This document shows, piece after piece, positions 48,742-56,550 of a stretch of DNA of 64,000 nt. How positions within the stretch are numbered: the first letter of the stretch is position 1; each line of letters begins with the position of its first letter. The position numbers were made by a program, and so were the translations under genes. Where the stretch lies: contig CP124680.1 of NCBI GenBank assembly GCA_029961745.1, positions 2,728,001 to 2,792,000 on the forward strand, read 5' to 3'. Source of the stretch: Nocardioides sp. L-11A (GTDB lineage Bacteria; Actinomycetota; Actinomycetes; Propionibacteriales; Nocardioidaceae). A model generated the notes under the pieces. It made no database searches. It had not been told where the DNA came from and worked only from the letters and a program-made list of their open reading frames with translations.

Positions 48742-50340
48742 GTGACCGACACGCTCCGGACCCCCGCTCACAACGGCCACCTCATGGTTGCCGCGCTCAG
48801 GCGCCACGCGCACCGCCCGATCGTGCACCTGGGCGACGTCACCTTGACGGGCAAGGAGACCGCGGACCGGATCTCGCAGTACATCCAGGCCTTCGAGTCC
48901 CTCGGCGCCGGGCGCGGTACGCCGGGCGCGCTGCTCGCGCTGAACCGGCCGGAGGTGCTGTTCATCCTCGGCGCCGGGCAGACCCAGGGCTTCCAGCGCA
49001 CCTCGCTGCATCCGCTCGGCTCGGCCGACGACCACGCCTACGTCATCAACGACGCCGGCATCACGACGCTGGTCATCGACCCGTACTTCGCCGGTCGTGC
49101 CGTCGAGCTGCTCAGCAAGTGCCCGGGCCTCAAGCAGGTGCTGACCATCGGGCCGGTCCCGGCGGAGCTCGCGGAGGTCGGCACCGACCTGACCGAGGTG
49201 GCCGCCTCGTTCGAGCCGCAGCCCTTCCAGGCGGCCCTCCTCGAGCCCGACCACATCACCTCGATCACCTACACCGGTGGCACCACCGGCAAGCCGAAGG
49301 GCGTCATCGGCACGGTCCGCGCCTTCTCCACGATGGCGCAGATCCAGATGGCGGAGTGGGAGTGGCCCGAGGAGCCCCGGTTCCTCATGTGCACGCCCCT
49401 GTCCCACGCGGGTGCTGCGTTCTTCGTCCCGGTCGTGCTCAAGGGCGGCACTCTGTTCGTCTCCTCGCGATTCGACCCCGCGGAGGTGCTGCAGACGATC
49501 GAGGAGAAGCGGATCAACTCGCTGATGCTCGTCCCCACGATGCTCTACGCGCTGATGGACCACCCGGACGCGCGCACCCGCGACCTGTCCTCGCTCGAGA
49601 CCGTCTACTACGGCGCCTCCGCGATCAACCCGGTCCGGCTCAAGGAGGCGATCGAGCGGTTCGGCCCGATCTTCGCCCAGTACTACGGGCAGTCCGAGGC
49701 CCCGATGGTGATCAGCTACTTCCCGAAGGGCGACCACGTCGATGCCGCCGGGGCACCCGTCGAGTCCCGGCTCACCTCCTGCGGCCGGCCCTCGGCGTAC
49801 CTGCGCGCGGCCCTGCTCGACGAGTCCGGCAACCCGGTCGCCCCGGGCGAGCCGGGAGAGATCTGCGTCGCCGGACCGCTGCTCTCGGCCGGCTACTGGC
49901 AGCTGCCCGAGGCGACCGCCGAGACCTTCCGCGACGGCTGGATGCACACCGGCGACGTGGCGCGCGAGGACGAGGACGGCTTCTGGTACATCGTGGACCG
50001 CACCAAGGACATGATCGTGACCGGTGGCTTCAACGTCTTCCCACGCGAGGTCGAGGACGTCATCGCCGAGCACCCGGCGATCGCCCAGGTCGGCGTCATC
50101 GGCACGCCGCATGAGAAGTTCGGCGAGGCGGTCACCGCGGTCGTCGTCCTGCGCGAGGGCTTCGAGCTCACCGACGGCGTCGTCGCGGAGATCAAGGACG
50201 CCGTCAAGGAGCGCAAGGGCTCGGTCCAGGCGCCGAAGGACGTCCTCGCGGTCGACGCGCTGCCGCTCACCGCCCTCGGCAAACCCGACAAGAAGGCGCT
50301 GCGCGCCCGCTTCTGGACGGGGGAGCGCAGCGTAGGCTGA
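48742..50340 (+). CDS. acyl-CoA ligase (FadD family), KstR-controlled
   Basis: A 532-residue adenylating enzyme that activates a carboxylic acid with ATP and CoA. The AMP-binding P-loop is 'TYTGGTTGKPKGVIGT' near residues 174-189; later motifs are 'YYGQSEAPMVISYFP', 'GWMHTGDVAREDEDGFWYIVDR' and the catalytic-Lys end 'PLTALGKPDKKALR'. It opens 'HNGHLMVAALRRHAHRPIVHLGDV', which recalls mycobacterial FadD8, but I am not sure of orthology. The KstR-type box in its promoter points to a sterol- or steroid-derived substrate. Leaderless GTG start. A secreted-protein gene follows 5 bases later with its own promoter. Confidence 0.85.
   Translation: MTDTLRTPAHNGHLMVAALRRHAHRPIVHLGDVTLTGKETADRISQYIQAFESLGAGRGTPGALLALNRPEVLFILGAGQTQGFQRTSLHPLGSADDHAYVINDAGITTLVIDPYFAGRAVELLSKCPGLKQVLTIGPVPAELAEVGTDLTEVAASFEPQPFQAALLEPDHITSITYTGGTTGKPKGVIGTVRAFSTMAQIQMAEWEWPEEPRFLMCTPLSHAGAAFFVPVVLKGGTLFVSSRFDPAEVLQTIEEKRINSLMLVPTMLYALMDHPDARTRDLSSLETVYYGASAINPVRLKEAIERFGPIFAQYYGQSEAPMVISYFPKGDHVDAAGAPVESRLTSCGRPSAYLRAALLDESGNPVAPGEPGEICVAGPLLSAGYWQLPEATAETFRDGWMHTGDVAREDEDGFWYIVDRTKDMIVTGGFNVFPREVEDVIAEHPAIAQVGVIGTPHEKFGEAVTAVVVLREGFELTDGVVAEIKDAVKERKGSVQAPKDVLAVDALPLTALGKPDKKALRARFWTGERSVG
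50333..50338 (+). promoter_or_regulatory. -10 box of the small secreted-protein gene
   Basis: TAGGCT lies at the 3' end of the ligase gene, 7 bases before the ATG at 50346, so the downstream gene may have its own leaderless transcript. Confidence 0.4.
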
Positions 50341-50345
50341 CGCCC

Positions 50346-50843
50346 ATGCGATCCGTCTCTCGGGCCCTCGTCGTCGGGTGCGCCACCCTGGCCCTGCTGC
50401 TCACCTCCGCTCCCGCTCCGACCGGGGCCGCGGTCGGCTCCGTGGCCGGCTCCGCGCCGAAGGGGCCGGGGGGCAGCTATGCCGGGGCCGAGACCCCGAC
50501 AGAGCCCAACCCGCTCGACCGCCTGGAGATCGACTTCGAGGTGACCGAGAACGGTCGCAAGGTCAAGAACTGGCAGGTCCTGATGAACGTGGTCTGCGGG
50601 CTCGACGTCAGGACGATCGTGCAACCCATGGCGACCATGAAGGTCAAGAAGAACGGCCGCTTCCACGGCGTGGACGCGGGCGTCTACAACGGGACCGAGT
50701 ACCGCGTCGAGGTCAGCGGGAAGCTGGTCGCGAAGAAGCGCAAGGTCAAGGCCGGCACCTTGTCCTACAAGGTCGGCTGGTGTCAACGCGGCACCGGCCC
50801 GAGCGGTCCGCTCGACTGGACGGCGAAGCGCACCGGTCGCTGA
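50346..50843 (+). CDS. secreted hypothetical protein
   Basis: A 165-residue protein with a Sec signal peptide (about residues 1-28, 'LVVGCATLALLLTSAPAPTGAA'). The low-complexity linker is followed by a basic, beta-rich domain ('FEVTENGRKVKNWQVLMNVVCG', 'MKVKKNGRFHGVDAGVYNGTEYRVEVSGKLVAKKRKVKAGTLSY') and two cysteines that could pair. This resembles small secreted domains of unknown function common in Nocardioides-like genomes. It is adjacent to the KstR-type-controlled ligase but probably independent. Confidence 0.72.
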   Translation: MRSVSRALVVGCATLALLLTSAPAPTGAAVGSVAGSAPKGPGGSYAGAETPTEPNPLDRLEIDFEVTENGRKVKNWQVLMNVVCGLDVRTIVQPMATMKVKKNGRFHGVDAGVYNGTEYRVEVSGKLVAKKRKVKAGTLSYKVGWCQRGTGPSGPLDWTAKRTGR

Positions 50844-50899
50844 CCGCCTGACCGCCGACCGGCAGGACTCATCCGGCTCCGCCCGGGCGGGTACGTGCC

Positions 50900-50905
50900 T
50901 ACACT
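50900..50905 (+). promoter_or_regulatory. -10 box of the toxin-antitoxin pair
   Basis: TACACT ends 6 bases before the antitoxin ATG at 50912; a leaderless transcript for the antitoxin-toxin operon is likely. Confidence 0.5.
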
Positions 50906-50911
50906 GGGGTC

Positions 50912-51142
50912 ATGTCCGCTGAGCGCGTCGTCGTCGACCACCGCGTCATGGGTGGGGTGCCGTGCATCCGCGGCACCCGGATCCCGGTGGCTACGGTCGT
51001 CGGCCTGCTCGCCGAGGGACAGGGTGAGGCAGACATCCTCCTGGACTACCCGCAGTTGGCTCTCGAAGATGTGCGCGCCGCTCTGGAGTTCGCCGCCGCC
51101 GCCGTCTCGGAACGCCAGCTGCCGCTGCGTTCGACAGCGTGA
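50912..51142 (+). CDS. DUF433 antitoxin
   Basis: A 76-residue protein of the DUF433 family with the signature 'VMGGVPCIRGTRIPVATVVGLLAEGQ', then 'ILLDYPQLALEDVRAALEFA'. DUF433 proteins form a helix-turn-helix fold and are usually antitoxins paired with PIN-like toxins. The next gene, overlapping by four bases, is a DUF5615 PIN-like protein. The antitoxin probably represses its own promoter. Confidence 0.88.
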   Translation: MSAERVVVDHRVMGGVPCIRGTRIPVATVVGLLAEGQGEADILLDYPQLALEDVRAALEFAAAAVSERQLPLRSTA

Positions 51143-51504
51143 GGTTCCTCGTCGACGAGTGCCTGAGTGCCCGCACGGTCGCGCTGGTGGCAGCAGCGGG
51201 ACACGACGTCGTCCATGTTCGGGACCGTGACCTCCAGGGACACCTCGATGAGGAGGTCATCGCAAGGGCGCGAGCCGAGGAGCGGATCCTGATCTCCGCG
51301 GACACGGACTTCGGCGAGATCCTGGCGCGGTCGGGTGCCGCGCTGCCCAGCTTCATCCTGTTCCGCCAAGGGAACCGCGGCGCGGAGCACCGTGCCGTGA
51401 CGCTTCTCGCCAACCTGGAGCAGGTGGCGGAGGATCTCCGCCTCGGTGCGGTCGTGGTGCTCGCCGATGATCGTGTCCGGGTGCGGCGGCGGCCGCTGCG
51501 CTGA
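51139..51504 (+). CDS. DUF5615 PIN-like toxin
   Basis: A 121-residue PIN-like nuclease with the expected acidic residues: 'MRFLVDECLS' at the N-terminus, 'HDVVHVRDRDLQGHLDEEVIARA' and 'ERILISADTDFGEILARSG'. The family is proposed to cut RNA. The GTG start overlaps the antitoxin stop. Base use resembles the neighbours, so recent arrival is not evident. Confidence 0.87.
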   Translation: MRFLVDECLSARTVALVAAAGHDVVHVRDRDLQGHLDEEVIARARAEERILISADTDFGEILARSGAALPSFILFRQGNRGAEHRAVTLLANLEQVAEDLRLGAVVVLADDRVRVRRRPLR

Positions 51505-51516
51505 AGGCGCTCCGTG

Positions 51517-52215
51517 TCAGCGGGGCTGCTCGCCCCGCAGTCGGTCCCAGACCCGATCGGGGATCCGGTCGAGGAGCGCGTCCATCAGGTGCAGCTTCGC
51601 GTCCACCTCCGCCGGTGTGTGCGCTCCGGAACGGATGACCAGCAGCGAGTCGCCGGTGATCCGCCACGACAGCGCGGGGTGGTGCCGCATCACATCGCGT
51701 ACGTCGGAGAGCAGGACGTCGGCGGCGAAGTCGGGCGCCGGGGAGTGGACGGTGTAGGCCGCGTCGAAGACCGGATCGCCGATCTCGATGTCGCGGCCGG
51801 TCAGTGAGTCCACCCAGCGACGCAGGGTGCTGGTCGGGCCGACCGCCAGCTCGGGCGCCCGCACGCCGAGGTTGAGCGCGACCACGGAGTAGGTGTGGCG
51901 CGAGGAGTCCTCCCCGGAGCCGGTCGTGTACTGGTAGTCGAAGGCGGTGAACGGGCGACCGTCGTACCGCCCGAGGAGGACGTTGCTCGCCTGGCGGGCG
52001 TGCCCCCGGCCGAAGGGCGCGCCGGCGAAGCGGTCGACGAGCGCGGGATCGGTGGTGCGGTACTCCCACTCGCGGCCGTGCGCGAACGCGGCCAGACCCG
52101 CGCGTCGCTCGGCGGCCCGCTTGGCCGCGGCCGACACGGCGAGCGCCAGCAGTACGACGAGCGCCACCGCGACCAGTGCGAGGACGGAGAACAGGAGGAT
52201 AGCGAGGGCACCCAT
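51517..52215 (-). CDS. membrane-anchored hypothetical protein
   Basis: A 232-residue protein with one N-terminal membrane helix (about residues 4-28, 'AILLFSVLALVAVALVVLLAL'). A soluble domain follows with 'HGREWEYRTTDPALVDRFAGAPFGRGHARQASNVLLGRYDGRPFTAFDYQYTT' spread over two strands, and 'SLTGRDIEIGDPVFDAAYTVHS'. This resembles actinobacterial DUF3137-like proteins that sense or bind unknown ligands; I do not claim a function. The frame extends to 52422, but the ATG at 52215 begins directly before the helix. Confidence 0.72.
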   Translation of the reverse strand: MGALAILLFSVLALVAVALVVLLALAVSAAAKRAAERRAGLAAFAHGREWEYRTTDPALVDRFAGAPFGRGHARQASNVLLGRYDGRPFTAFDYQYTTGSGEDSSRHTYSVVALNLGVRAPELAVGPTSTLRRWVDSLTGRDIEIGDPVFDAAYTVHSPAPDFAADVLLSDVRDVMRHHPALSWRITGDSLLVIRSGAHTPAEVDAKLHLMDALLDRIPDRVWDRLRGEQPR

Positions 52216-52258
52216 GACGCCATGCTGCCCGGCCGGGCCTCGGCTCACTCCTCGGCGA

Positions 52259-52264
52259 TAGCGT
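52259..52264 (+). promoter_or_regulatory. -10 box of the HAD hydrolase gene
   Basis: TAGCGT ends 6 bases before the ATG at 52271; leaderless start likely. Confidence 0.45.
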
Positions 52265-52270
52265 GCGTCC

Positions 52271-52894
52271 ATGCCGGATCTCGTCGTCGGGTTCGATCTC
52301 GACCTGACCCTCATCGACACGGCGCCGGGCGTCCGCGACGTGCTCGGAGTGCTGGGCGCCGAGCTCGGCGTGGACCTGCCCGTCGACGAGCTGGTCGCCC
52401 GGCTGGGGCCGCCGCTCGACATCCTCCTGGCGCCGTACCTGCCGGCCGAGGCGATCCCGGCCGCGGGCGACCGGTTCCGAGAGCTCTACCCGGAGCACGC
52501 GATCGCCAACGTGCCGGTGCTGCCGGGGGCACACGAGGCGATCGCCGCCGTACGCCGGCACAGCGGGCGGGTGGTCGTGGTCACCGGCAAGTTCGCGCCG
52601 AACGCCCAGCTGCACCTCCAACACACCGGGCTCGACGTCGACCTCCTGGAGGGCTGGGTCTGGGGGGTCGGGAAGGCGGCCGTGCTGCGCCGCGAGGGTG
52701 CCTCGGTCTACGTCGGCGACCACGTCCACGACGTCGAGGGCGCGCTCGCCGCGGGCGTCACCAGCGTCTCGGTGCTCACCGGCGGGTGCACGGCCGAGGA
52801 GCTCCGTGGGGCCGGCACCCACGTCGTGCTGCCGGGCCTGGACGACTTCCCGGCCTGGTTGGACGGCCACCTCACGGGACTCAGCGGCCCTTGA
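52271..52894 (+). CDS. HAD-family phosphatase
   Basis: A 207-residue haloacid-dehalogenase-superfamily hydrolase. The nucleophile and acid-base Asp are D9 and D11 in '[16 protein letters not shown]', a Thr/Lys segment is '[13 protein letters not shown]', and the metal-binding Asp pair is in '[17 protein letters not shown]'. It resembles phosphoglycolate phosphatase-type members; the substrate is unknown. Its last 14 bases overlap the end of the reverse-strand echA19. Confidence 0.85.
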   Translation: MPDLVVGFDLDLTLIDTAPGVRDVLGVLGAELGVDLPVDELVARLGPPLDILLAPYLPAEAIPAAGDRFRELYPEHAIANVPVLPGAHEAIAAVRRHSGRVVVVTGKFAPNAQLHLQHTGLDVDLLEGWVWGVGKAAVLRREGASVYVGDHVHDVEGALAAGVTSVSVLTGGCTAEELRGAGTHVVLPGLDDFPAWLDGHLTGLSGP

Positions 52895-53693
52895 ACTCCG
52901 GCGCTCGCTTCTCCAGGAACGCCCGCGGGCCCTCCTTGGCGTCCTCGGAGGAGAACACCGCGGCGCCGACCTTGGCGTCGTCGGCCCAGCACTCCTCCTC
53001 GTGCCTGCCCTCGGAGTCGCGCATCGTCTTGAGGATCGCCTGGACGGCGAGCGGGCCGTTGGCCGCGATCAGGTCGGCGAGCTCGTGGGCCTTGGCCAGC
53101 GCCTCGCCGTCGGGGACGACGTGCCCGATCAGGCCGAGCTCCTTGGCCTCGGGCGCCTTGAGCGTACGGCCGGTCAGCAGCAGTTCGGCGGCGACCGTGT
53201 AGGGGATCTGGCGGGGGAGCCGGACCGCGGAGCCGCCCATCGGGTACAGCGACCAGCGCGCCTCGGCGACGCCGAACTTGGCCGACTCGCCCGCGACCCG
53301 GATGTCGGTGCCCTGCAGGATCTCGGTGCCGCCGGCGATCGCGGGGCCCTCGACCGCGGCGATCAGCGGCTTGGTGAGCCGGAAGCCCTTGAGCAGGCCC
53401 TTGATGACGGTGGGGTCGTACTCGCCGGACTCGAAGCTCTCCGACGGCGGCTTCTCGTCGGCGGCCTTGAGGTCCATGCCGGCGCAGAAGTAGCCGCCCG
53501 CACCGGTGAGGATGCAGACCCGGATCTCCGGGTCCTCGTTGACCCGGTCCCAGGCCGCCTCCATGATCCGGAGCATCGGTCCGGACAGCGCGTTGCGCCG
53601 CTCGGGGCGGTTCATCGTGACGACCAGCTTGTGGCCGTCCTGCTCGACGAGGCAGTCGGGGGAGGCGTCGGGGGCGACTTCGGTGGCGGACAT
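52881..53693 (-). CDS. echA19: steroid enoyl-CoA hydratase, EchA19-like
   Basis: A 270-residue crotonase-fold enzyme that hydrates sterol enoyl-CoAs. It resembles mycobacterial EchA19 ('[22 protein letters not shown]', '[24 protein letters not shown]', '[27 protein letters not shown]', '[19 protein letters not shown]'). It has the oxyanion-hole glycines ('AGMDL', 'AGGTE'). It is divergent from fadD19, the same pair as Rv3516-Rv3515c, with a KstR-type box between. Confidence 0.9.
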   Translation of the reverse strand: MSATEVAPDASPDCLVEQDGHKLVVTMNRPERRNALSGPMLRIMEAAWDRVNEDPEIRVCILTGAGGYFCAGMDLKAADEKPPSESFESGEYDPTVIKGLLKGFRLTKPLIAAVEGPAIAGGTEILQGTDIRVAGESAKFGVAEARWSLYPMGGSAVRLPRQIPYTVAAELLLTGRTLKAPEAKELGLIGHVVPDGEALAKAHELADLIAANGPLAVQAILKTMRDSEGRHEEECWADDAKVGAAVFSSEDAKEGPRAFLEKRAPEFKGR

Positions 53694-53715
53694 GTGAACA
53701 ACGCTAGCGAAAAAG

Positions 53716-53729
53716 TGAAACGTGTTCTA
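53716..53729. promoter_or_regulatory. KstR-type operator between echA19 and fadD19
   Basis: TGAAACGTGTTCTA fits TnnAACnnGTTnnA. It overlaps the start of the fadD19 -10 box TACTGT (53728-53733), which ends 7 bases before the GTG at 53741, and lies 23 bases upstream of echA19. One site would serve both directions. Confidence 0.85.
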
Positions 53730-53740
53730 CTGTCGGCCTC

Positions 53741-55387
53741 GTGGCCCTGAACATCGCCGACCTCTTCGAACACGCCGTCGACGCCGTCCCGGACAAGCCT
53801 GCCGTCCAGGTGGGGGACCGCGTCATCACCTTCGCGGAGCTGGAGGCGGAGTCCAACAAGCTCGCGCACTACCTGCAGGCGCAGGGCATCGGGACCGGCG
53901 ACCACGTCGGTCTCTACGCCAAGAACAGCATCGAGCACGTGATCGCGCTGATCGCGATCCTCAAGGTGCGGGCCGTCTCCATCAACGTGAACTTCCGCTA
54001 CGTCGCCGGCGAGCTCGAGTACCTCTTCGACAACGCCGACCTGGTCGGCCTGGTCCACGACCGCGTCTACGCGCCGCTCGTCGCCGAGGTGCTCCCCAAG
54101 GTCGGCGCCATGAAGGCGGTCATCGCTGTTCCGAACCCGCTCGAGCCCGACGACGCGAGCGACCTGTCGCCGTTCGGCGGCGTGACGCTCGAGGAGGCCG
54201 TGGCCGGCCAGTCCGACGCGCGTGACTTCGGCGAGCGCAGCCCCGACGACATCCACATCATCTACACCGGCGGCACCACCGGCTTCCCCAAGGGCGTCAT
54301 GTGGCGCCACGAGGACTTCTGGCGGGTGCTCGGCGGCGGCATCGACTTCATGACCTCCGAGCCGCTCGAGGAGTACGACCAGTCCAAGAAGGCGCTCCAG
54401 GACAGCCTGGTCACCCTCCCGCTCAGCCCGCTCATGCACGGCGGCGCGCAGGCATCGCTGCTCATGCACCTCTTCGCCGGCCAGGTCACCATCCTGGAGC
54501 CGAAGTTCGACCCGGTCCGCACCTGGGAGCTGGTCGACCAGCACGGTGTGCAGATGCTCTTCATGACCGGCGACGCGATGGCGGTGCCGCTCATCGACGC
54601 CTACGAGGCGGGCGGCTACGACGGCCAGACGCTCTTCGCGATCGCCTCGAGCGCCGCGATCTTCTCGAAGTCGGTCAAGGAGCGCTGGATGAAGGCGTTC
54701 CCCAACGCCGTGTTCACCGACTCGGTCGGCTCCTCCGAGACCGGCTTCCAGGGCACCGGCCTGCAGGACGCCAGCGCCCTCTCCACTGACGGCCCGGTCG
54801 TCTCGATCCCGCCCACCACGGTGATCCTCGGCGACGACAACAAGCCGCTCGACCCGGCCACCGACGTCGGCAAGATCGGCCGGACCGCCCGCGCGGGCAA
54901 CGTCCCGGTCGGCTACTACAAGGACCCCGAGAAGTCGGCCAAGACGTTCATCGAGATCGACGGCGTCCGCTACTCCATCCCCGGCGACAACGCCCGGATC
55001 GAGGAGGGCAACCGGATCACGCTGCTCGGCCGCGGCTCCAACTGCGTCAACACCGGCGGCGAGAAGGTCTACCCCGAAGAGGTCGAGCAGGCCATCAAGG
55101 CGCACCCCGGCGTGTACGACGTCCTGGTGGTCGGCCTCCCCGACGAGAAGTACGGCCAGACCGTGGCCGCCGTCGTCGAGCTGCGGCCCGGCGCGAGCCT
55201 GGAGCTCGAGGAGCTGCGCACCTTCCTGCGCGCGCACCTGTCCGGCTACAAGCTCCCGCGAGCACTGACGATCGTGCCCGAGATCCCGCGCAATGCCACC
55301 GGCAAGGCGCAGTACCCCCGGGCCAAGGAGCTCGCGCTCGCGGCCCGCACCGACGACCGCACCGACACCGTGGAGGCGAACGCCTGA
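53741..55387 (+). CDS. fadD19: steroid acyl-CoA synthetase, FadD19-like
   Basis: Activates sterol side-chain carboxylic acids to CoA thioesters. The 548-residue protein resembles FadD19 over its length ('NIADLFEHAVDAVPDKPAV', 'VNVNFRYVAGELEYLFDNADLVGLVHDRVYA'). It has the P-loop 'IYTGGTTGFPKGVMWRHEDFWRVL', 'TDSVGSSETGFQGTG', 'GVRYSIPGDNARIE' and 'CVNTGGEKVYPEEVEQAI'. FadD19 is linked to C24-branched sterols in Rhodococcus. Leaderless GTG start under a KstR-type box. The stop shares one base with the next gene. Confidence 0.92.
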   Translation: MALNIADLFEHAVDAVPDKPAVQVGDRVITFAELEAESNKLAHYLQAQGIGTGDHVGLYAKNSIEHVIALIAILKVRAVSINVNFRYVAGELEYLFDNADLVGLVHDRVYAPLVAEVLPKVGAMKAVIAVPNPLEPDDASDLSPFGGVTLEEAVAGQSDARDFGERSPDDIHIIYTGGTTGFPKGVMWRHEDFWRVLGGGIDFMTSEPLEEYDQSKKALQDSLVTLPLSPLMHGGAQASLLMHLFAGQVTILEPKFDPVRTWELVDQHGVQMLFMTGDAMAVPLIDAYEAGGYDGQTLFAIASSAAIFSKSVKERWMKAFPNAVFTDSVGSSETGFQGTGLQDASALSTDGPVVSIPPTTVILGDDNKPLDPATDVGKIGRTARAGNVPVGYYKDPEKSAKTFIEIDGVRYSIPGDNARIEEGNRITLLGRGSNCVNTGGEKVYPEEVEQAIKAHPGVYDVLVVGLPDEKYGQTVAAVVELRPGASLELEELRTFLRAHLSGYKLPRALTIVPEIPRNATGKAQYPRAKELALAARTDDRTDTVEANA

Positions 55388-56493
55388 TGCACACCGCGCT
55401 GTGCGATGCCTTCGGCATCGAGTACCCGATCTTCGCGTTCACGCCCTCCGAGCACGTGGCGGCCGCCGTCTCGCGGGCGGGCGGACTGGGCGTGCTGGGC
55501 TGCGTCCGGTTCAACGACACCGACGACCTCGACCGGGTGCTCACCTGGATGGACGAGAACACCGACGGCAAGCCGTACGGCGTCGATGTGGTGATGCCGA
55601 TGAAGATCCCGACCGAGGGCACCTCCGCCGACCTGTCGACGTACATCCCGGAGGACCACCGGACGTTCGTCGACGAGACCCTGCTCAAGCTCGGCGTCCC
55701 GCCGCTGCCCGAGGGCGAGGGCCGCGAGGGTGTGCTCGGCTGGCTGCACTCCGTTGCGCGCTCCCACGTCGACGTCGCCCTGCAGCACCGCCCGGTCCTC
55801 ATCGCCAACGCGCTCGGCTCGCCGCCGGTCGACGTGATCGAGCAGTGCCACGAGGCCGGCCTCAAGGTCGCCGCGCTCGCCGGTGCGCCCAAGCACGCGC
55901 TGAGCCACGTCGCCAACGGCGTCGACATCATCATCGCCCAGGGGTACGAGGCCGGCGGCCACACCGGTGAGATCGCCAGCATGGTGCTCACGCCCGACAT
56001 CGTCGACGCGGTCGGTCCCGACGTCCCGGTCCTCGGCGCGGGTGGCATCGGGTCGGGTCGCCAGATCGCGGCGTCGCTCGCCCTCGGAGCACAGGGCGTG
56101 TGGACCGGGTCGATCTGGCTCGGCACCGAGGAGTACCGCAACCTGGCCGGCAACAGGGGCTGGGAGACCGCGTTCCTGCGGGCGACGTCGTCCGACACCG
56201 TTCGGACCCGGATCTACACCGGCAAGCCGGCCCGGCTGCTCAAGACGAAGTGGACCGAGGCGTGGTCGGAGGAGGGCGCCCCGGCACCGCTGCCGATGCC
56301 GTTGCAGAACCTCCTCGTGGCCGACGCGCACAACCGGATCAACGCCTCCGGCGACCCGGACGTGATCTCGATGCCGATCGGCCAGATCGTCGGGCGGATG
56401 AACGAGGTCCGCCCGGTGGCCGAGGTCATCGGCGACCTGGTCGCTGAGTTCGAGGCGACGGTGAAGAAGCTCGACGGGATCACCGGCAGCTGA
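55387..56493 (+). CDS. nitronate monooxygenase-family flavoprotein
   Basis: A 368-residue TIM-barrel flavoprotein of the nitronate monooxygenase / 2-nitropropane dioxygenase family. It opens 'LCDAFGIEYPIFAFTPSEHVAAAVSRAGGLGVLG' in two strands, and has 'IIAQGYEAGGHTGEIASMVLTPDIVD' (flavin-phosphate loop) and 'VLGAGGIGSGRQIAASLALGAQGV'. Related proteins act in steroid ring catabolism (IpdC), but this sequence does not look like IpdC at its N-terminus. Its ATG overlaps the fadD19 stop (TGATG), so it is co-transcribed and probably KstR-controlled. The substrate is unknown. Confidence 0.86.
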   Translation: MHTALCDAFGIEYPIFAFTPSEHVAAAVSRAGGLGVLGCVRFNDTDDLDRVLTWMDENTDGKPYGVDVVMPMKIPTEGTSADLSTYIPEDHRTFVDETLLKLGVPPLPEGEGREGVLGWLHSVARSHVDVALQHRPVLIANALGSPPVDVIEQCHEAGLKVAALAGAPKHALSHVANGVDIIIAQGYEAGGHTGEIASMVLTPDIVDAVGPDVPVLGAGGIGSGRQIAASLALGAQGVWTGSIWLGTEEYRNLAGNRGWETAFLRATSSDTVRTRIYTGKPARLLKTKWTEAWSEEGAPAPLPMPLQNLLVADAHNRINASGDPDVISMPIGQIVGRMNEVRPVAEVIGDLVAEFEATVKKLDGITGS

Positions 56494-56550
56494 CCCGACG
56501 AGTCCCGGGCCGGCGCGGATCTTTTCGGGGTCCGGCACGCACGTGTAGGC

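Noticed and set aside
55387..56493. Naming the flavoprotein ipdC
   Set aside because: It shares the family and KstR-type context, but its N-terminal region does not match IpdC as I recall it, and no ipdA/ipdB genes are adjacent.
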